In this document: positions 51,490-61,694 of the stretch, piece by piece
Layout: the number at the start of each line of letters is the position of its first letter
How positions within the stretch are numbered: the stretch's first letter is position 1
Source: Curculioniphilus buchneri
GTDB taxonomy: Bacteria > Pseudomonadota > Gammaproteobacteria > Enterobacterales > Enterobacteriaceae
Assembly (NCBI RefSeq): GCF_964275155.1
Contig: NZ_OZ193413.1
Span: forward strand, 62,001-126,000
Length of the DNA stretch: 64,000 bases
Direction: 5' to 3'
The notes under the pieces: model-generated
Told to the model about the DNA's origin: nothing
Seen by the model: the letters and a program-made list of their open reading frames with translations, nothing else
Databases searched by the model: none
Translations under genes and position numbers: made by a program

Positions 51490-52506
51490 ATGTCTGTTAA
51501 AGTATCAATTATTATCATTGGTGCCGGTTCTTACGGTACGGCTATAGCCATTACTTTAGCACGTAATGGTCATAAAGTTTTATTATGGGGACACAATCCA
51601 AGCCATATTCAGAAATTGAAGATAACGCGTTGTAATCAAGCGTTTTTACCTGATATTCCGTTTCCTCCGACACTGCATGTAGAAACTTCCTTATCATTAG
51701 CACTAGCTTCTTCTAGCCAAAATATATTGATTGTTGTTCCTAGTCATGTATTTGGCACTGTTCTCATGCGAATCAGATCTTATCTAAGATCTGATTCGCG
51801 TATTGTCTGGGCAACTAAAGGACTCGAAAAAAAAACCGGTCGGTTACTACAGGATGTAGCTCGCGATATATTAGGCGATAAAATACCGTTAGCTGTTATA
51901 TCAGGTCCGACTTTTGCTCGCGAATTAGCAGTTGGATTGCCTACTGCAATTACTTTATCCGCAACTGATGCTACATTTAGCGCTGATTTACAGAAATTGC
52001 TTCATTGTGAAAAAAATTTTCGAGTTTATAGTAATACGGACTTTATTGGTGTTCAATTAGGTGGTGCATTAAAAAATGTTATTGCTATAGGAGCTGGCAT
52101 TTCCGACGGAATTGGTTTTGGCGCAAATGCACGTACTGCGCTAATTACTCGAGGACTGGCAGAAATATCACGCCTTGGTGAAGCAATAGGCGCAAAGCCT
52201 ATCACTTTTATGGGAATGGCAGGATTAGGCGATTTAGTGTTAACTTGCACCGACGATCAATCTCGAAATCGGCGTTTTGGTATATTACTAGGGCAAGGAA
52301 TGAGTGTGAAAGATGCAAAAAAAATGATCAAACAAGTTGTAGAAGGTTATCAAAATACTAAAGAGGTATTACTACTGGCTAACCGTTATAGGATTGAAAT
52401 GCCCATCACCGAACAAATTTATCAAATACTTTATAAAAATAAAAATGCACATGAAGCAGCATTAACACTTCTTAGGCGTGCACAAAAAGATGAATGGGCA
52501 AGTTAA
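51490..52506 (+). CDS. gpsA: Glycerol-3-phosphate dehydrogenase [NAD(P)+]
   Basis: Reduces dihydroxyacetone phosphate to glycerol-3-phosphate, feeding PlsY and phospholipid synthesis. At 338 aa it matches E. coli (339). The dinucleotide-binding IGAGSYGTAIA lies at about 10-20. SGPTFARELA, the catalytic lysine block GALKNVIAIGAGI, ARTALITRGL and MAGLGDLVLTCTD are intact. A perfect 15-bp inverted repeat is embedded in the coding sequence at 51768-51799 without breaking the frame. In E. coli cysE follows; it is absent here. Confidence 0.97.
   Translation: MSVKVSIIIIGAGSYGTAIAITLARNGHKVLLWGHNPSHIQKLKITRCNQAFLPDIPFPPTLHVETSLSLALASSSQNILIVVPSHVFGTVLMRIRSYLRSDSRIVWATKGLEKKTGRLLQDVARDILGDKIPLAVISGPTFARELAVGLPTAITLSATDATFSADLQKLLHCEKNFRVYSNTDFIGVQLGGALKNVIAIGAGISDGIGFGANARTALITRGLAEISRLGEAIGAKPITFMGMAGLGDLVLTCTDDQSRNRRFGILLGQGMSVKDAKKMIKQVVEGYQNTKEVLLLANRYRIEMPITEQIYQILYKNKNAHEAALTLLRRAQKDEWAS
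51768..51799. repeat. 15-bp perfect inverted repeat inside gpsA
   Basis: Arms GCGAATCAGATCTTA and TAAGATCTGATTCGC are exact reverse complements separated by two bases (TC). The segment encodes the region around RIRSYLRSDSRIV of GpsA, so it is real coding sequence. In mRNA it would form a very strong hairpin. Confidence 0.9.
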
Positions 52507-54324
52507 ACATACACTTATTTGATCAGTACATGACATTATGTGTCTTTATATGACAAAGATTTTATAGTCTGAATGTAATGTACCAAGAATTCATTATACT
52601 TTGTTGAGCTTGGATCTAGTATCCAAGACTATTTAATCATTCTTTAGACATTGTCCTATTTTAAATTAAAATTTAAATAGTTTATTAAATTTATAAATAC
52701 ATTCACCATATATTTAAATATTTTTATTGCTAAATTTTTAATTTATAAGCTTAAAATATTTTATATATATACATGATGTTATGATAATTTTAAAAATTAT
52801 AATCATATATTTTAGTATATAAAGAACATCTCTTTTATATATGCATGTTGCACTACCATACTAACAGTGAAAATAATATTTTCTGTTATTCTCCATAATG
52901 CCTTATACGAGGTGTTGTTCTTGAAAAAAATCAATAAGGTGTAAATTAAATATATCTGTTATGGGTAAAATTAATTTTGAATTTAATTCAGTATTATTTG
53001 ATATATATAAAATAAATTAGTATAATTTATTTGTGTTAAAATATTAGTATCAATTTTACATAGATTTAAAAAGCAATAGCACTGCATTAAATTGATTTAA
53101 TAATATAAAAGATAAATTATATATACATATAATGAAATTATTATGGTTTATATTCATAAATAACAGAGTCATTGAATGATCATCTTTATAATAAATAAAT
53201 AATTTTTCAGTTTAATGAACTATTGTGTGATATTGGATTAAATGAATAGTGATTTTTAAATATTTATAATTAACTTATTTTTCTATATAATGAGTTGTTA
53301 AATAACAATATAATATTATTAGAATTGTAGATTGTTAAAAAAACTCTTTGCAGAATAGTAAAAATTTATATATTATAATAAAAGGCATTTACTGAGTAGT
53401 CGTTTAGTACTGTCATAAGGCTGACATTAGCTTATGAGTTACCTTAATCGATAAATCATTAAAATCTATCACTCTATTTATTGATTTTAATCATAAATAC
53501 TAGTTTTAAAATAAGTTAGAACGTCTGTAACAGATATGAAAAATTGATAATCTATTGCAATAGATAGGCTAGATATAGGTATTAGACTATTAGACAATGA
53601 TTATAATAAATTGCGTATACCTATATATACATAAGTGTATGTGCGATCATTTAATCATATTTACATGATCCATATAACGCATATGCATTTTTATATGATA
53701 TGTTGATAACTAAATAATTTGATATTAATGGCATTTATTTTAGGAAATATCTTCTTATTTTAATTCATAATTTATTCACTATAAATTTACCAAAGAAAAC
53801 TAATTTTACATTAAGTTAACATATCTTAATGATCGTTGTGAATAATCATAGATTCATATTTAGTTAATGACATTTTTTAAAAAGTTGATGTTTTAGCAGA
53901 ATCAGTAATTATATTCTATAATTACTTTACCAAAGGATGACTTTTTATAAAAAAATTAATACATTATTATTAACTTACATAAAATAACTGATCAACTAGA
54001 CTTATATTACTTCAATAATTTTAAAAATTCTAAAAAAATTGGTGAATTCGATTAAAATTATCTAAAAATGAAATTTATCGATGCTTAGATGATAACTCTT
54101 AAATTTAATTTAATATTTTAAATTTTAACGTTAATTAAAATCTTTATAAGCATCAAATTTAAAAAAATTAACAAGTGTATATAGTTTGTCTATATAATTA
54201 AATAAATGTTTAATTTTTTGAGCAACTGATTGAATATCATGTTCAAAATTTAATCAAATATAATAAAGAATGTAAATTTTACTATTAATGAAAAGTATTC
54301 ATTCACTAAACTGGAGGCATTGTT
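52507..54324. other. 1.8-kb AT-rich spacer between gpsA and sodA
   Basis: No gene seen. cysE, next to gpsA in E. coli, is not readable. A short inverted repeat AATGAA-N5-TTCATT lies at 54287-54303, just before the sodA ribosome binding site. Confidence 0.5.
54287..54303. promoter_or_regulatory. Short inverted repeat before sodA
   Basis: Six-base arms AATGAA/TTCATT with a 5-base spacer end 8 bp before the GGAGG ribosome binding site of sodA. It might be an operator or leader hairpin; it does not match a good Fur box. Confidence 0.25.
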
Positions 54325-54945
54325 ATGAGCTTTACACTACCTCACCTATCATATGCTTATGAGGATTTAGAACCGTATATTGATAAAAAAACAATGGAAA
54401 TTCATCATACTAAACATCATCAAACTTATATTAACAATGCCAATAATGCCTTAGAATGTCTACCAACATTTTCTAATCTTCCGGTAGAAGAACTCATACA
54501 AAAGTTAGATCAAGTTCCAGAAGATAAAAAAATTATACTGCGTAACAACGCAGGGGGTCATGCTAACCATAGTTTATTTTGGAAGGGCTTGAAACAAGGT
54601 AGTATTTTGCAAGGTACATTTAAGTTGGCTCTTGAGCAAGATTTTGGTAGTGTTTACACATTTCAAAAATCATTTGAACATGCAGCTATGACTCGATTTG
54701 GTTCCGGTTGGACTTGGTTGGTAAAACAAAATGGAAAACTAACTATCGTATCAACTGCTAATCAGGATAATCCTTTAATGGGGACAATGATTTCCGGTAC
54801 TTATGGTTATCCAATTTTAGGCCTGGATGTATGGGAACATGCCTATTATCTTAAATACCAAAATCGTCGCCAGGAATATATTCAATCTTTTTGGAAAATA
54901 GTAAATTGGGACGAAGCAGCGTTACGATTTAGTCATAAAATTTAG
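54325..54945 (+). CDS. sodA: Superoxide dismutase [Mn]
   Basis: Dismutes superoxide in the cytosol. The 206 aa are the same length as E. coli SodA and align without gaps. Metal ligands His27, His82, Asp168 and His172 (LDVWEHAYY) are intact. The Mn-type pattern is present: Gly in the RNNAGGHANH region and Gln147 in ANQDNPLM. GGAGG precedes the ATG and a strong terminator follows, so it is a stand-alone transcription unit. It lies beside ftnA, forming an iron and oxidative stress pair. Confidence 0.97.
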   Translation: MSFTLPHLSYAYEDLEPYIDKKTMEIHHTKHHQTYINNANNALECLPTFSNLPVEELIQKLDQVPEDKKIILRNNAGGHANHSLFWKGLKQGSILQGTFKLALEQDFGSVYTFQKSFEHAAMTRFGSGWTWLVKQNGKLTIVSTANQDNPLMGTMISGTYGYPILGLDVWEHAYYLKYQNRRQEYIQSFWKIVNWDEAALRFSHKI

Positions 54946-54980
54946 TTTTTTAATGTAAATTGTCTGATTATATGAACTCA

Positions 54981-55025
54981 TTCCACATCCAATAAATTTA
55001 TTGTTTTGGATGTGGAAATTTTTTT
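54981..55025 (+). terminator. Rho-independent terminator of sodA
   Basis: A perfect 12-bp stem (TTCCACATCCAA / TTGGATGTGGAA, 54981-54992 and 55006-55017) is followed at once by a run of seven T (55019-55025). It begins 36 bp after the sodA stop. This is the only textbook terminator I could see in the window. Confidence 0.93.
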
Positions 55026-55527
55026 ATAACATTAATACCTTCCATAAATTATATTTATAGATTAATATAATTGTACTATGATATACTGTTACTTTAATAG
55101 CGCTTTTCACAAAAAGACTATATGGTCCTCTATTAAAAAATATCTTTTTTGAAATTTAATTGTTCGTATTTTACATTCCATTTTCATTTCGACAATGAGG
55201 TTATTGAAATATCAATTTCTAGCTAGTTTATTACGTTCATTTCGTATAGAAAATATTAATTTTAATCACTACTTATAATTTAAGACTTGATGGGTAAATT
55301 AATCAATGTTTAATAACATTGTTATTCCATAAGAAAAATAGTGGAATGTAGCATCAACTTGCTACAAAAATTTTATTTGAAACAAAATAAATTTTAATTA
55401 AATTAAACGAATACATTCAAAAAAGCTAAAGTTCTAAGTTCTTAGCTTGCATAAGATTTCTTTTTTTTGAAAAGAATTCGGATACAATATATCTAGTGCT
55501 TTTTTTATACTGAAAGGATATTTAGTG
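55026..55527. other. sodA-ftnA spacer with two stem-loops and ftnA start signals
   Basis: Perfect stems occur at 55347-55366 (TGTAGC/GCTACA, 8-base loop) and 55423-55448 (AAGCTAA/TTAGCTT, 12-base loop), the second followed within 20 bases by a T8 run. A good -10-like TACAAT lies at 55483-55488, but its -35 is only a T-tract. AAAGGA at 55513-55518 is the ftnA ribosome binding site. Confidence 0.4.
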
Positions 55528-56037
55528 ATGATAACAAAAGAAATGGTTAATAAATTAAATCAACAATTAAATCTTGAATTTTTTTCTGCTAATCTCTATT
55601 TACAAATGAGTGCTTGGTGCAATCACAAAGGATTAAAAGGAGCTAATCTGTTTTTTAAAAAACAGTCTATGGCTGAAATGAATCATATGTATCGCATGTT
55701 TGATTATTTAAACGATATGAGCATGATGCCAGTAGTGGGTTCTATTGAAGCTCCATCGGTATGTTTTTTATCGTTAACTGAATTAATAACACATGCTTAC
55801 GAACATGAACAAACAATTACTTACAAAATCAACAATTTGGTTCATTCTGCAATAACGTTACAAGATTATTCAACGTTTCATTTCCTGCAGTGGTACATAG
55901 CTGAACAACGTGAGGAAGAGCAAATATTTAAATCTATCATTGATAAACTTACCATAGTCAATGTAGATACTAACGGTCTTTTCTTAATTGATCAGGATTT
56001 GAAAAACATGAGTAATGTTAATATAATTGATCACTAA
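55528..56037 (+). CDS. ftnA: Ferritin (bacterial non-heme)
   Basis: Iron-storage protein forming a 24-subunit shell. The ATG at 55528 is preferred over the GTG directly before it, because MITKEMVNKLNQQLNLE then aligns exactly with E. coli FtnA (169 against 165 aa). Ferroxidase residues Glu17, Glu50, His53, Glu94 and Gln127 are all present (NLEF, AEMNHM, EHEQ, AEQREEE), arguing for FtnA rather than the ferroxidase-poor FtnB. The third-iron-site residue Glu49 is Ala here. It is unusual for a highly reduced genome to keep ferritin, and it fits the iron theme of the window. Confidence 0.95.
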   Translation: MITKEMVNKLNQQLNLEFFSANLYLQMSAWCNHKGLKGANLFFKKQSMAEMNHMYRMFDYLNDMSMMPVVGSIEAPSVCFLSLTELITHAYEHEQTITYKINNLVHSAITLQDYSTFHFLQWYIAEQREEEQIFKSIIDKLTIVNVDTNGLFLIDQDLKNMSNVNIIDH

Positions 56038-56430
56038 TATAGTGGATGAGTACTGCCATGTCTAAGTAGTATTTAATAAAATTGTTTATATACACATATA
56101 TAAATCTAGTAGGTAGAAGTCATCAATACTGACATTGACTTTAATTCGTATGCTCATATTAGTTTTGACTAATTTAATTGATTGGCTTGAACATTAAACT
56201 TTTATATTCAATCATATCAAATGGTAGATTATCAATAATAATAGAATTTTATCTACATTTTTTGATAGCAAGGAACGCTATAGTATCAATATCACTGATA
56301 TATATGCGTTGATTGTACATCAAAAAAATTAGCTAAATGTTAATTGTTATAATATTTAGTATATTTAAAAATTTTAGATGAACTTAATTAAGCAATATTT
56401 GGTCTATTCTATTTTAATGGTAAGCTCCTA
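56038..56430. other. Spacer between convergent ftnA and ligA
   Basis: Nothing recognisable; no terminator hairpin is clear for either gene. Confidence 0.5.
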
Positions 56431-58479
56431 TTATTTTTTTATTTTATTAAATGACTGATCTAAAAAATATAGAAAATCTTCCCCTTTCATGATTGGAATA
56501 TTGAGTTGTTTTGCCTTAAAAAGTTTAGTGCCTGCGTACTTTCCTGCAATTACTAAATTAACTTTGGTGGAAAGATGATTATTAATCCGAGCACCAAGAG
56601 CGATAAGTTTATTTTTTGCCTCATTGTGTGAGAGTGTATGTATCGTTCCAGTTAGTACAACAATTTTTCCAAAAAATAAATTTTTTTCAATTATTGTCGT
56701 AGACGAAGCCTCCATCATAGGCCAAGATATTCCAATCGAAGGATTAAGTAATTTTTTGATAACTTTAATATTTTCATTTTTATCAAAGAAATTTCTCACA
56801 TAGAGAGCCACAGTATCACCAATATCCTTAATCTTTACTAAAGATTGTATATCAGCAACCATCAGAGCTTCCATTGTACCATAGGAAATGGCCAAATTAT
56901 TGGCTTTAGCTATACCAACACCACGAATTCCAAGCGCATAAATAAAGCGTGAAAATGTGGTTTTTTTAGATTGTGATAACGCTATCAGAAGATTATTCGC
57001 CGATTTTTTACCCATGTGTTCTAAAGCAACAATCTGTGTCTTATTAAGATTAAATAAATCAGCTGGATTTTGCACCAACTCAAGTTCTAATAATTGATCA
57101 ATAATTTTATCTCCCATGCCATCAATGTTCATTGCTTGACGTGAAACAAAATGCTTCAATGCGTTCCTACGCTGTGCAGAACAAAATAATCCAGCAGAAC
57201 AACGCAGTACTGATTGTCCCTGTATACGTTTAATATTGGAGTGGCAGATTGGACATTGTTTTGGAAAGGATATTAGTTGCGCGGTTTTTGGTCGTTTAGC
57301 TAAAACAATCCCAGTAATTTTCGGTATCACATCACCAGCGCGACGTACGATCACTATGTCACCAATCATTAATTGAAGTCGATCAATCTCAGCGAAATTA
57401 TGCAAAGAAGCACTACTAAGCATAGCACCTGAAATCAGAACTGGTTCAAATCGCGCTATTGGAGTAATGATACCAGTTCGTCCTACCTGTAAGTCTATTG
57501 CTTGTAACTGAGTCAGTTTTTCTTGAGCAGGAAATTTATATGCAATAGCCCAACGAGGCGAACGAGTTATGGACCCTAAAATTTGTTGTATATCTATCGA
57601 ATCTATTTTTATTACAATTCCATCAATATCATATAAGAGATATAGGCGTTCTTTATGGATTTTACGATAGAAATCGAGGACTGCATGAGTACCGGTACAG
57701 AGACAACTCCAGTCATTAACTGGTATACCCCAGTGTTTTAATTGTTTTAACATGTTCCAATGACTTGTAGGTAATTTTCCTCCCTCTCGGATTCCAATTC
57801 CATAGCAATAAAAGATTAATGGGCGTTTAGCTGTTATTGTTGGATTTAATTGACGTAAAGAACCGGATGCAGCATTTCTTGGATTGGAAAAAATTTTTTT
57901 TCCTTCTTGCTTAGCCGTTTCATTAAGTCGTAAAAATCCAGCTATAGGCATACATACTTCACCACGAATTTCTAAAAGTTGTGGAAAATCTTCATAATTT
58001 TTTATATTGATTGGGATACTTTGGATAGTACGTACATTGGCAGTAATATCCTCACCAGTTATACCATCGCCTCGGGTAGAGGCTCGTATTAGTATGCCAT
58101 TTTTATATAGTAAATTCACTGCGATGCCGTCTAATTTAAGTTCACAACAGTAAGTTATATCATTTTCGCAATGCAGTCTTGACTTTAATCGTCTATCAAA
58201 TGCAAGAAAATCCTGCTCTTTAAATACGTTATCTAACGATAACATTGGTACTTTATGCGGAACTGGGACAAAATTGGTTTGTATTTTTGTTCCTATAAGT
58301 TGAGTTGGAGAGTCAGAGGTAAGAAGATCTGGCCGCTTTTTTTCTAACTTATGTAATATTGCCATAACGCGATCATATTCGTTATCGGAAACTTCATTTG
58401 TATCTTTAATATGATATAAATACGCCCAATATCGTAATATTTCTCGTAATTTTAAAATTTGTTGCTCAATTTGTTTCAT
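56431..58479 (-). CDS. ligA: NAD-dependent DNA ligase
   Basis: Seals nicks in replication and repair. The ATG at 58479 is chosen over a GTG at 58491 because MKQIEQQILKLRE aligns with E. coli MESIEQQLTELR; this gives 682 aa (E. coli 671). Domain Ia/adenylation domain with Lys115 in CCELKLDG, then the OB fold, a four-cysteine zinc finger (CPICHSN...CSAGLFC), the HhH domain (MGKKSANNLL, IRGVGIAKA), and a C-terminal BRCT domain (GKIVVLTGTIHTLS...). All key residues are present. In E. coli zipA precedes ligA and cysZ-cysK-ptsHI lie beyond; here only ptsHI fossils remain. Confidence 0.97.
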   Translation of the reverse strand: MKQIEQQILKLREILRYWAYLYHIKDTNEVSDNEYDRVMAILHKLEKKRPDLLTSDSPTQLIGTKIQTNFVPVPHKVPMLSLDNVFKEQDFLAFDRRLKSRLHCENDITYCCELKLDGIAVNLLYKNGILIRASTRGDGITGEDITANVRTIQSIPINIKNYEDFPQLLEIRGEVCMPIAGFLRLNETAKQEGKKIFSNPRNAASGSLRQLNPTITAKRPLIFYCYGIGIREGGKLPTSHWNMLKQLKHWGIPVNDWSCLCTGTHAVLDFYRKIHKERLYLLYDIDGIVIKIDSIDIQQILGSITRSPRWAIAYKFPAQEKLTQLQAIDLQVGRTGIITPIARFEPVLISGAMLSSASLHNFAEIDRLQLMIGDIVIVRRAGDVIPKITGIVLAKRPKTAQLISFPKQCPICHSNIKRIQGQSVLRCSAGLFCSAQRRNALKHFVSRQAMNIDGMGDKIIDQLLELELVQNPADLFNLNKTQIVALEHMGKKSANNLLIALSQSKKTTFSRFIYALGIRGVGIAKANNLAISYGTMEALMVADIQSLVKIKDIGDTVALYVRNFFDKNENIKVIKKLLNPSIGISWPMMEASSTTIIEKNLFFGKIVVLTGTIHTLSHNEAKNKLIALGARINNHLSTKVNLVIAGKYAGTKLFKAKQLNIPIMKGEDFLYFLDQSFNKIKK

Positions 58480-60510
58480 GGTCCACACCACAAATAAAAT
58501 TTTTTAAAAACATTATATAACGAGCGCTTAACATTGTTGATGTAATTAACCAATAGAATTAAATAATAGTAGTACTTGCATTTATCCTTTAATCCATGTA
58601 TAACTTTTTATAAGATATTTTCTACAATTAGAAAAAATTATGTATCATTATTTCTCATTAAATAATATATTCTTGTAGTTGAAATTTTAATTGTTAGTAC
58701 ATATTTTTAGTAAACTTAAATATTATTTAAAATTTAGATTAGGAATTTGGTGCGACATGTCATATAGACAATATATTACAGACAATAGCATTATTTACAT
58801 TGTCAAAATTTAATAATGTCTCATTGTATTATGCTCACTATATTAAATAATTATTCATTGATTTAATGTCATTAGTGCTATCTTCTTAAAAGAAAATCAA
58901 GCGTTGACTTAAATTTAACACTAATTTACAAGAGTACTATTCACTAATTTTTACCATTAAATTAGTATATTATTATGATATGTTGTTATAAGTATTATCA
59001 TATAATATATAAAATTATATTGTTTTAATATTAATTGCTAATTAGTCTTAAAATAACTAAAGATTTATATAAAACTATATGATGATTCAAAGTAACAGCA
59101 GAGAATGATCTGGATCATAACTAAAAAAACCTTAAGTTTTTTAAGATCAACTAATTTTAACCGTTATCAATCCATATATCATTATAATATTTACCAATGT
59201 CAATATACTTAGACTGTCAATTAAACGGATAATTTAATCAATGTGTTTAAAGAATCAAAAGAGAATATGGTTAGTAAGAATTATTTGAGCATGAATTCCA
59301 CTAAAAATTAGACAATATAGCTGCATTTAGATATGTGAAATATACAACAAGTAAAATATAGATGATACATACTATCATGATGCTAAGGGACTCTAAATCT
59401 AACTTATGTTGCCATATGTAACTATTTCATACACTTGTTATTTTATTTAATTTTAGTATAGATGATTAATTTTAATTGTGGCTTTTTCTTAAATCATTTC
59501 ATTAAGTAGATGAAATAACTTTCATAGGAAAGTAAATAAAATAATGAAACTTGCCAAGTTGAAATTTTACTCAGATTAGAAGAATATTTGTTCTAGTTTC
59601 ACTGAAAATGAAATCATGGAGCACCTCTTGAATTACTAAGATACTAGTGATATTTCATTTAATTCGTCAATATTAAAGTAAATGTCAGTTTGTTAATATA
59701 AATTTTTTATGACAATTCTTTTTTTACATTAAAATTATCGCATACAATATCAAACTAATAAATATAAGTTATATATTAATCATGATATTCAATTTTTTAA
59801 GTTATATTTCTTTAACAAATATTGTATAAAAATAAACATATTTAGTATGTTTATGATAGACAAAAAAATAAGAGACATAACGTTAGTTGAAAACACTTTA
59901 AGATATTAATACTAATTGTATTACATACAATGCGTGGAGTCAAATCCTGTTTTATTATATAAAACCAACGTAAAGCCATTATCACTGAATATGACCTATC
60001 AAAAGATAGCTAATACTGTATATAATTTTTATATTCCATTTAACCTAAAAATATGAAAGTATTTTTATTTTATTCCTAAATAATAATAAGACGTTAGTAA
60101 AATTTTTTCTATTGCTAATCTGTTTATGTCCTTATTTTTACATATTATTACTCACATTAATTTATAAAATCATTCCTATTAAAATGGAATATTTTCTATG
60201 AAATAAACTATATAGATGAAAGCATCATTATCTAATGTATTAAAAAGTATTTAAACAATAATGTTATTGTTCAATAAAAGAGTTTTTTTTAAGGCTTTAA
60301 CAAAATTTTCTATAATAACTAATGATCAAAATATAAAAATTACACAATGTAATTATGATTACATGCAATGTAATTTCATTCAACAAAAGATCTTTTTCTA
60401 TCATAGATACAACTTATACAAAATGAGCTGCCTTAGAAAAATAATCTCTTATTTAGGATAAGACCAAAATTTATATATTGTACTATCAATTTACTTAGGT
60501 TGAAAAATAA
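58480..60510. other. 2.0-kb eroded zone between ligA and the ptsH fossil
   Basis: By E. coli gene order zipA, cysZ and cysK would lie here. No readable fragment of any was found. A 66-codon frame at 60261-60461 has random AT-rich composition and is rejected. An A/T stem AAAAAAC/GTTTTTT lies near 59126-59144. Confidence 0.5.
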
Positions 60511-60766
60511 CCGTGTACTAAAAAAGTTACACCGACTGCTCTTAATGATTTTCATTCTCGTCCTTCTGTGCGATTTGTCAAAGAAGTTAAAAGCTTTATT
60601 TCTGATATTACCATTATCTCTAATAGACAATGTGTTACCGAAAAAATTTTTTAAATTTCAAATACTTAGTATTTTAAAGCACAGCATTTTTACTCTTTTT
60701 TCTGAAGAAAAAGATGAACAAGAAGCGATAGAACATTTGGTAAAATTAATAAAAATGCTTAAGTAG
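60511..60766 (+). pseudogene. ptsH: ptsH remnant (HPr), frameshifted and without a start codon
   Basis: Reading from 60511, one frame gives KVTPTALNDFHSRPSVRF, then VKEVKSFISDITIIS, aligning with HPr from its N-terminus through the phosphorylation site (His15; HTRP becomes HSRP). The frame breaks in the A/T homopolymer around 60645-60655; a second frame then continues FKFQILSIL and ends SEEKDEQEAIEHLVKLIKMLK-like, matching the HPr C-terminus. No ATG, GTG or TTG lies at the expected start, and a stop codon is just upstream. One indel plus loss of the start make it inactive as annotated; the extent of similarity shows the decay is recent. Confidence 0.9.
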
Positions 60767-60869
60767 AATAGCATTGTCTTTTTTATTTAACACATTGACA
60801 CAAGTAGCAAAATAGGATTGGATTATGATCCTCAAGTATTATATTTTCACCAAGAGTTATTTTTAGTAA

Positions 60870-61694
60870 GAAGATATACGCGACGTTGGTCAACGTCTAC
60901 CATGTAATATTCCTCACATGTCCATGGAAGATCTTCAAAACGACCAATGAAAAAGTTATATTAGTAACAGAAGATCTTACATCATCAGATAGCTTAACTG
61001 AATTTAGATACGGTGTTAGGTTTTTTACTGATAGAGGTAGACAAACTTCCCATACTTCAATAATGGCACGTTCTCTAGAATTGTCAGCGATCGTTAAAGA
61101 TCTAAAAAATTTAAAAATCCAATATATAGAAAAAAATGAATTAATCAGTAAAATTTTTAACTCCTATGACATAGGACGGGCATAAATTGTCAATGTGTGT
61201 TGATATAAAATGCAAGATTTGTCCTGAATTAAATTCAATAGTACTGAAGGAATAGAGCTATATCGTACTAAATTTTTATTTATGAACCGCACTATATTCC
61301 TCCATTGAGGAAGAATGATTCAAGCTTATAAAGTAGGTGCTCAATCTATGATAACTGGTGTAATTACTATCCTACAACAGATATTGGTACTGATAAAACT
61401 TTACATATATAAATCTTATTAAAGTCAAAAATCCATTTCTCGATTGTCGAACTATATGTATTGGCTTATATCGACAAGATATATTCCATGCACAATAATT
61501 GAACACCATTTTACGTGCCTCGGCATTTAGAAAATTACGTATTATGCATCCTATAATCATTTCTCTGAAATAAGCACATACTTTGAATGTAGAGTTAGAT
61601 TTATTACAAGTCCAGCTTCATGCAAAAGAAAGAAGCCTTTGACGAAAATATTGAAGTGGGAATCATGGTAGCAACATCTTCTTCCATATGTTAA
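60870..61694 (+). pseudogene. ptsI: ptsI remnant (PTS enzyme I), multiply disrupted
   Basis: Fragments of enzyme I follow one another in the right order but in different frames: DIRDVGQRL (60870 on); VILVTEDLT and RQTSHTSIMARSLEL, which includes the active-site histidine region (about 60955-61095); GIELYRTKFLFM (about 61249-61284); DIGTDKTLHIY (about 61380); NPFLDCRT and LRASAFRKLRIMHPIIIS (about 61430-61570); and AFDENIEVGIMVA (about 61635). There are several stop codons and at least four frame changes, about 50 residues are missing in the middle, and both the N-terminal part and the C-terminal third are absent. No functional protein can result. Confidence 0.92.

Noticed and set aside
60261..60461. 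66-codon plus-strand open frame upstream of the ptsH fossil
   Set aside because: It does not align with CysK, CysZ or ZipA and has random composition.
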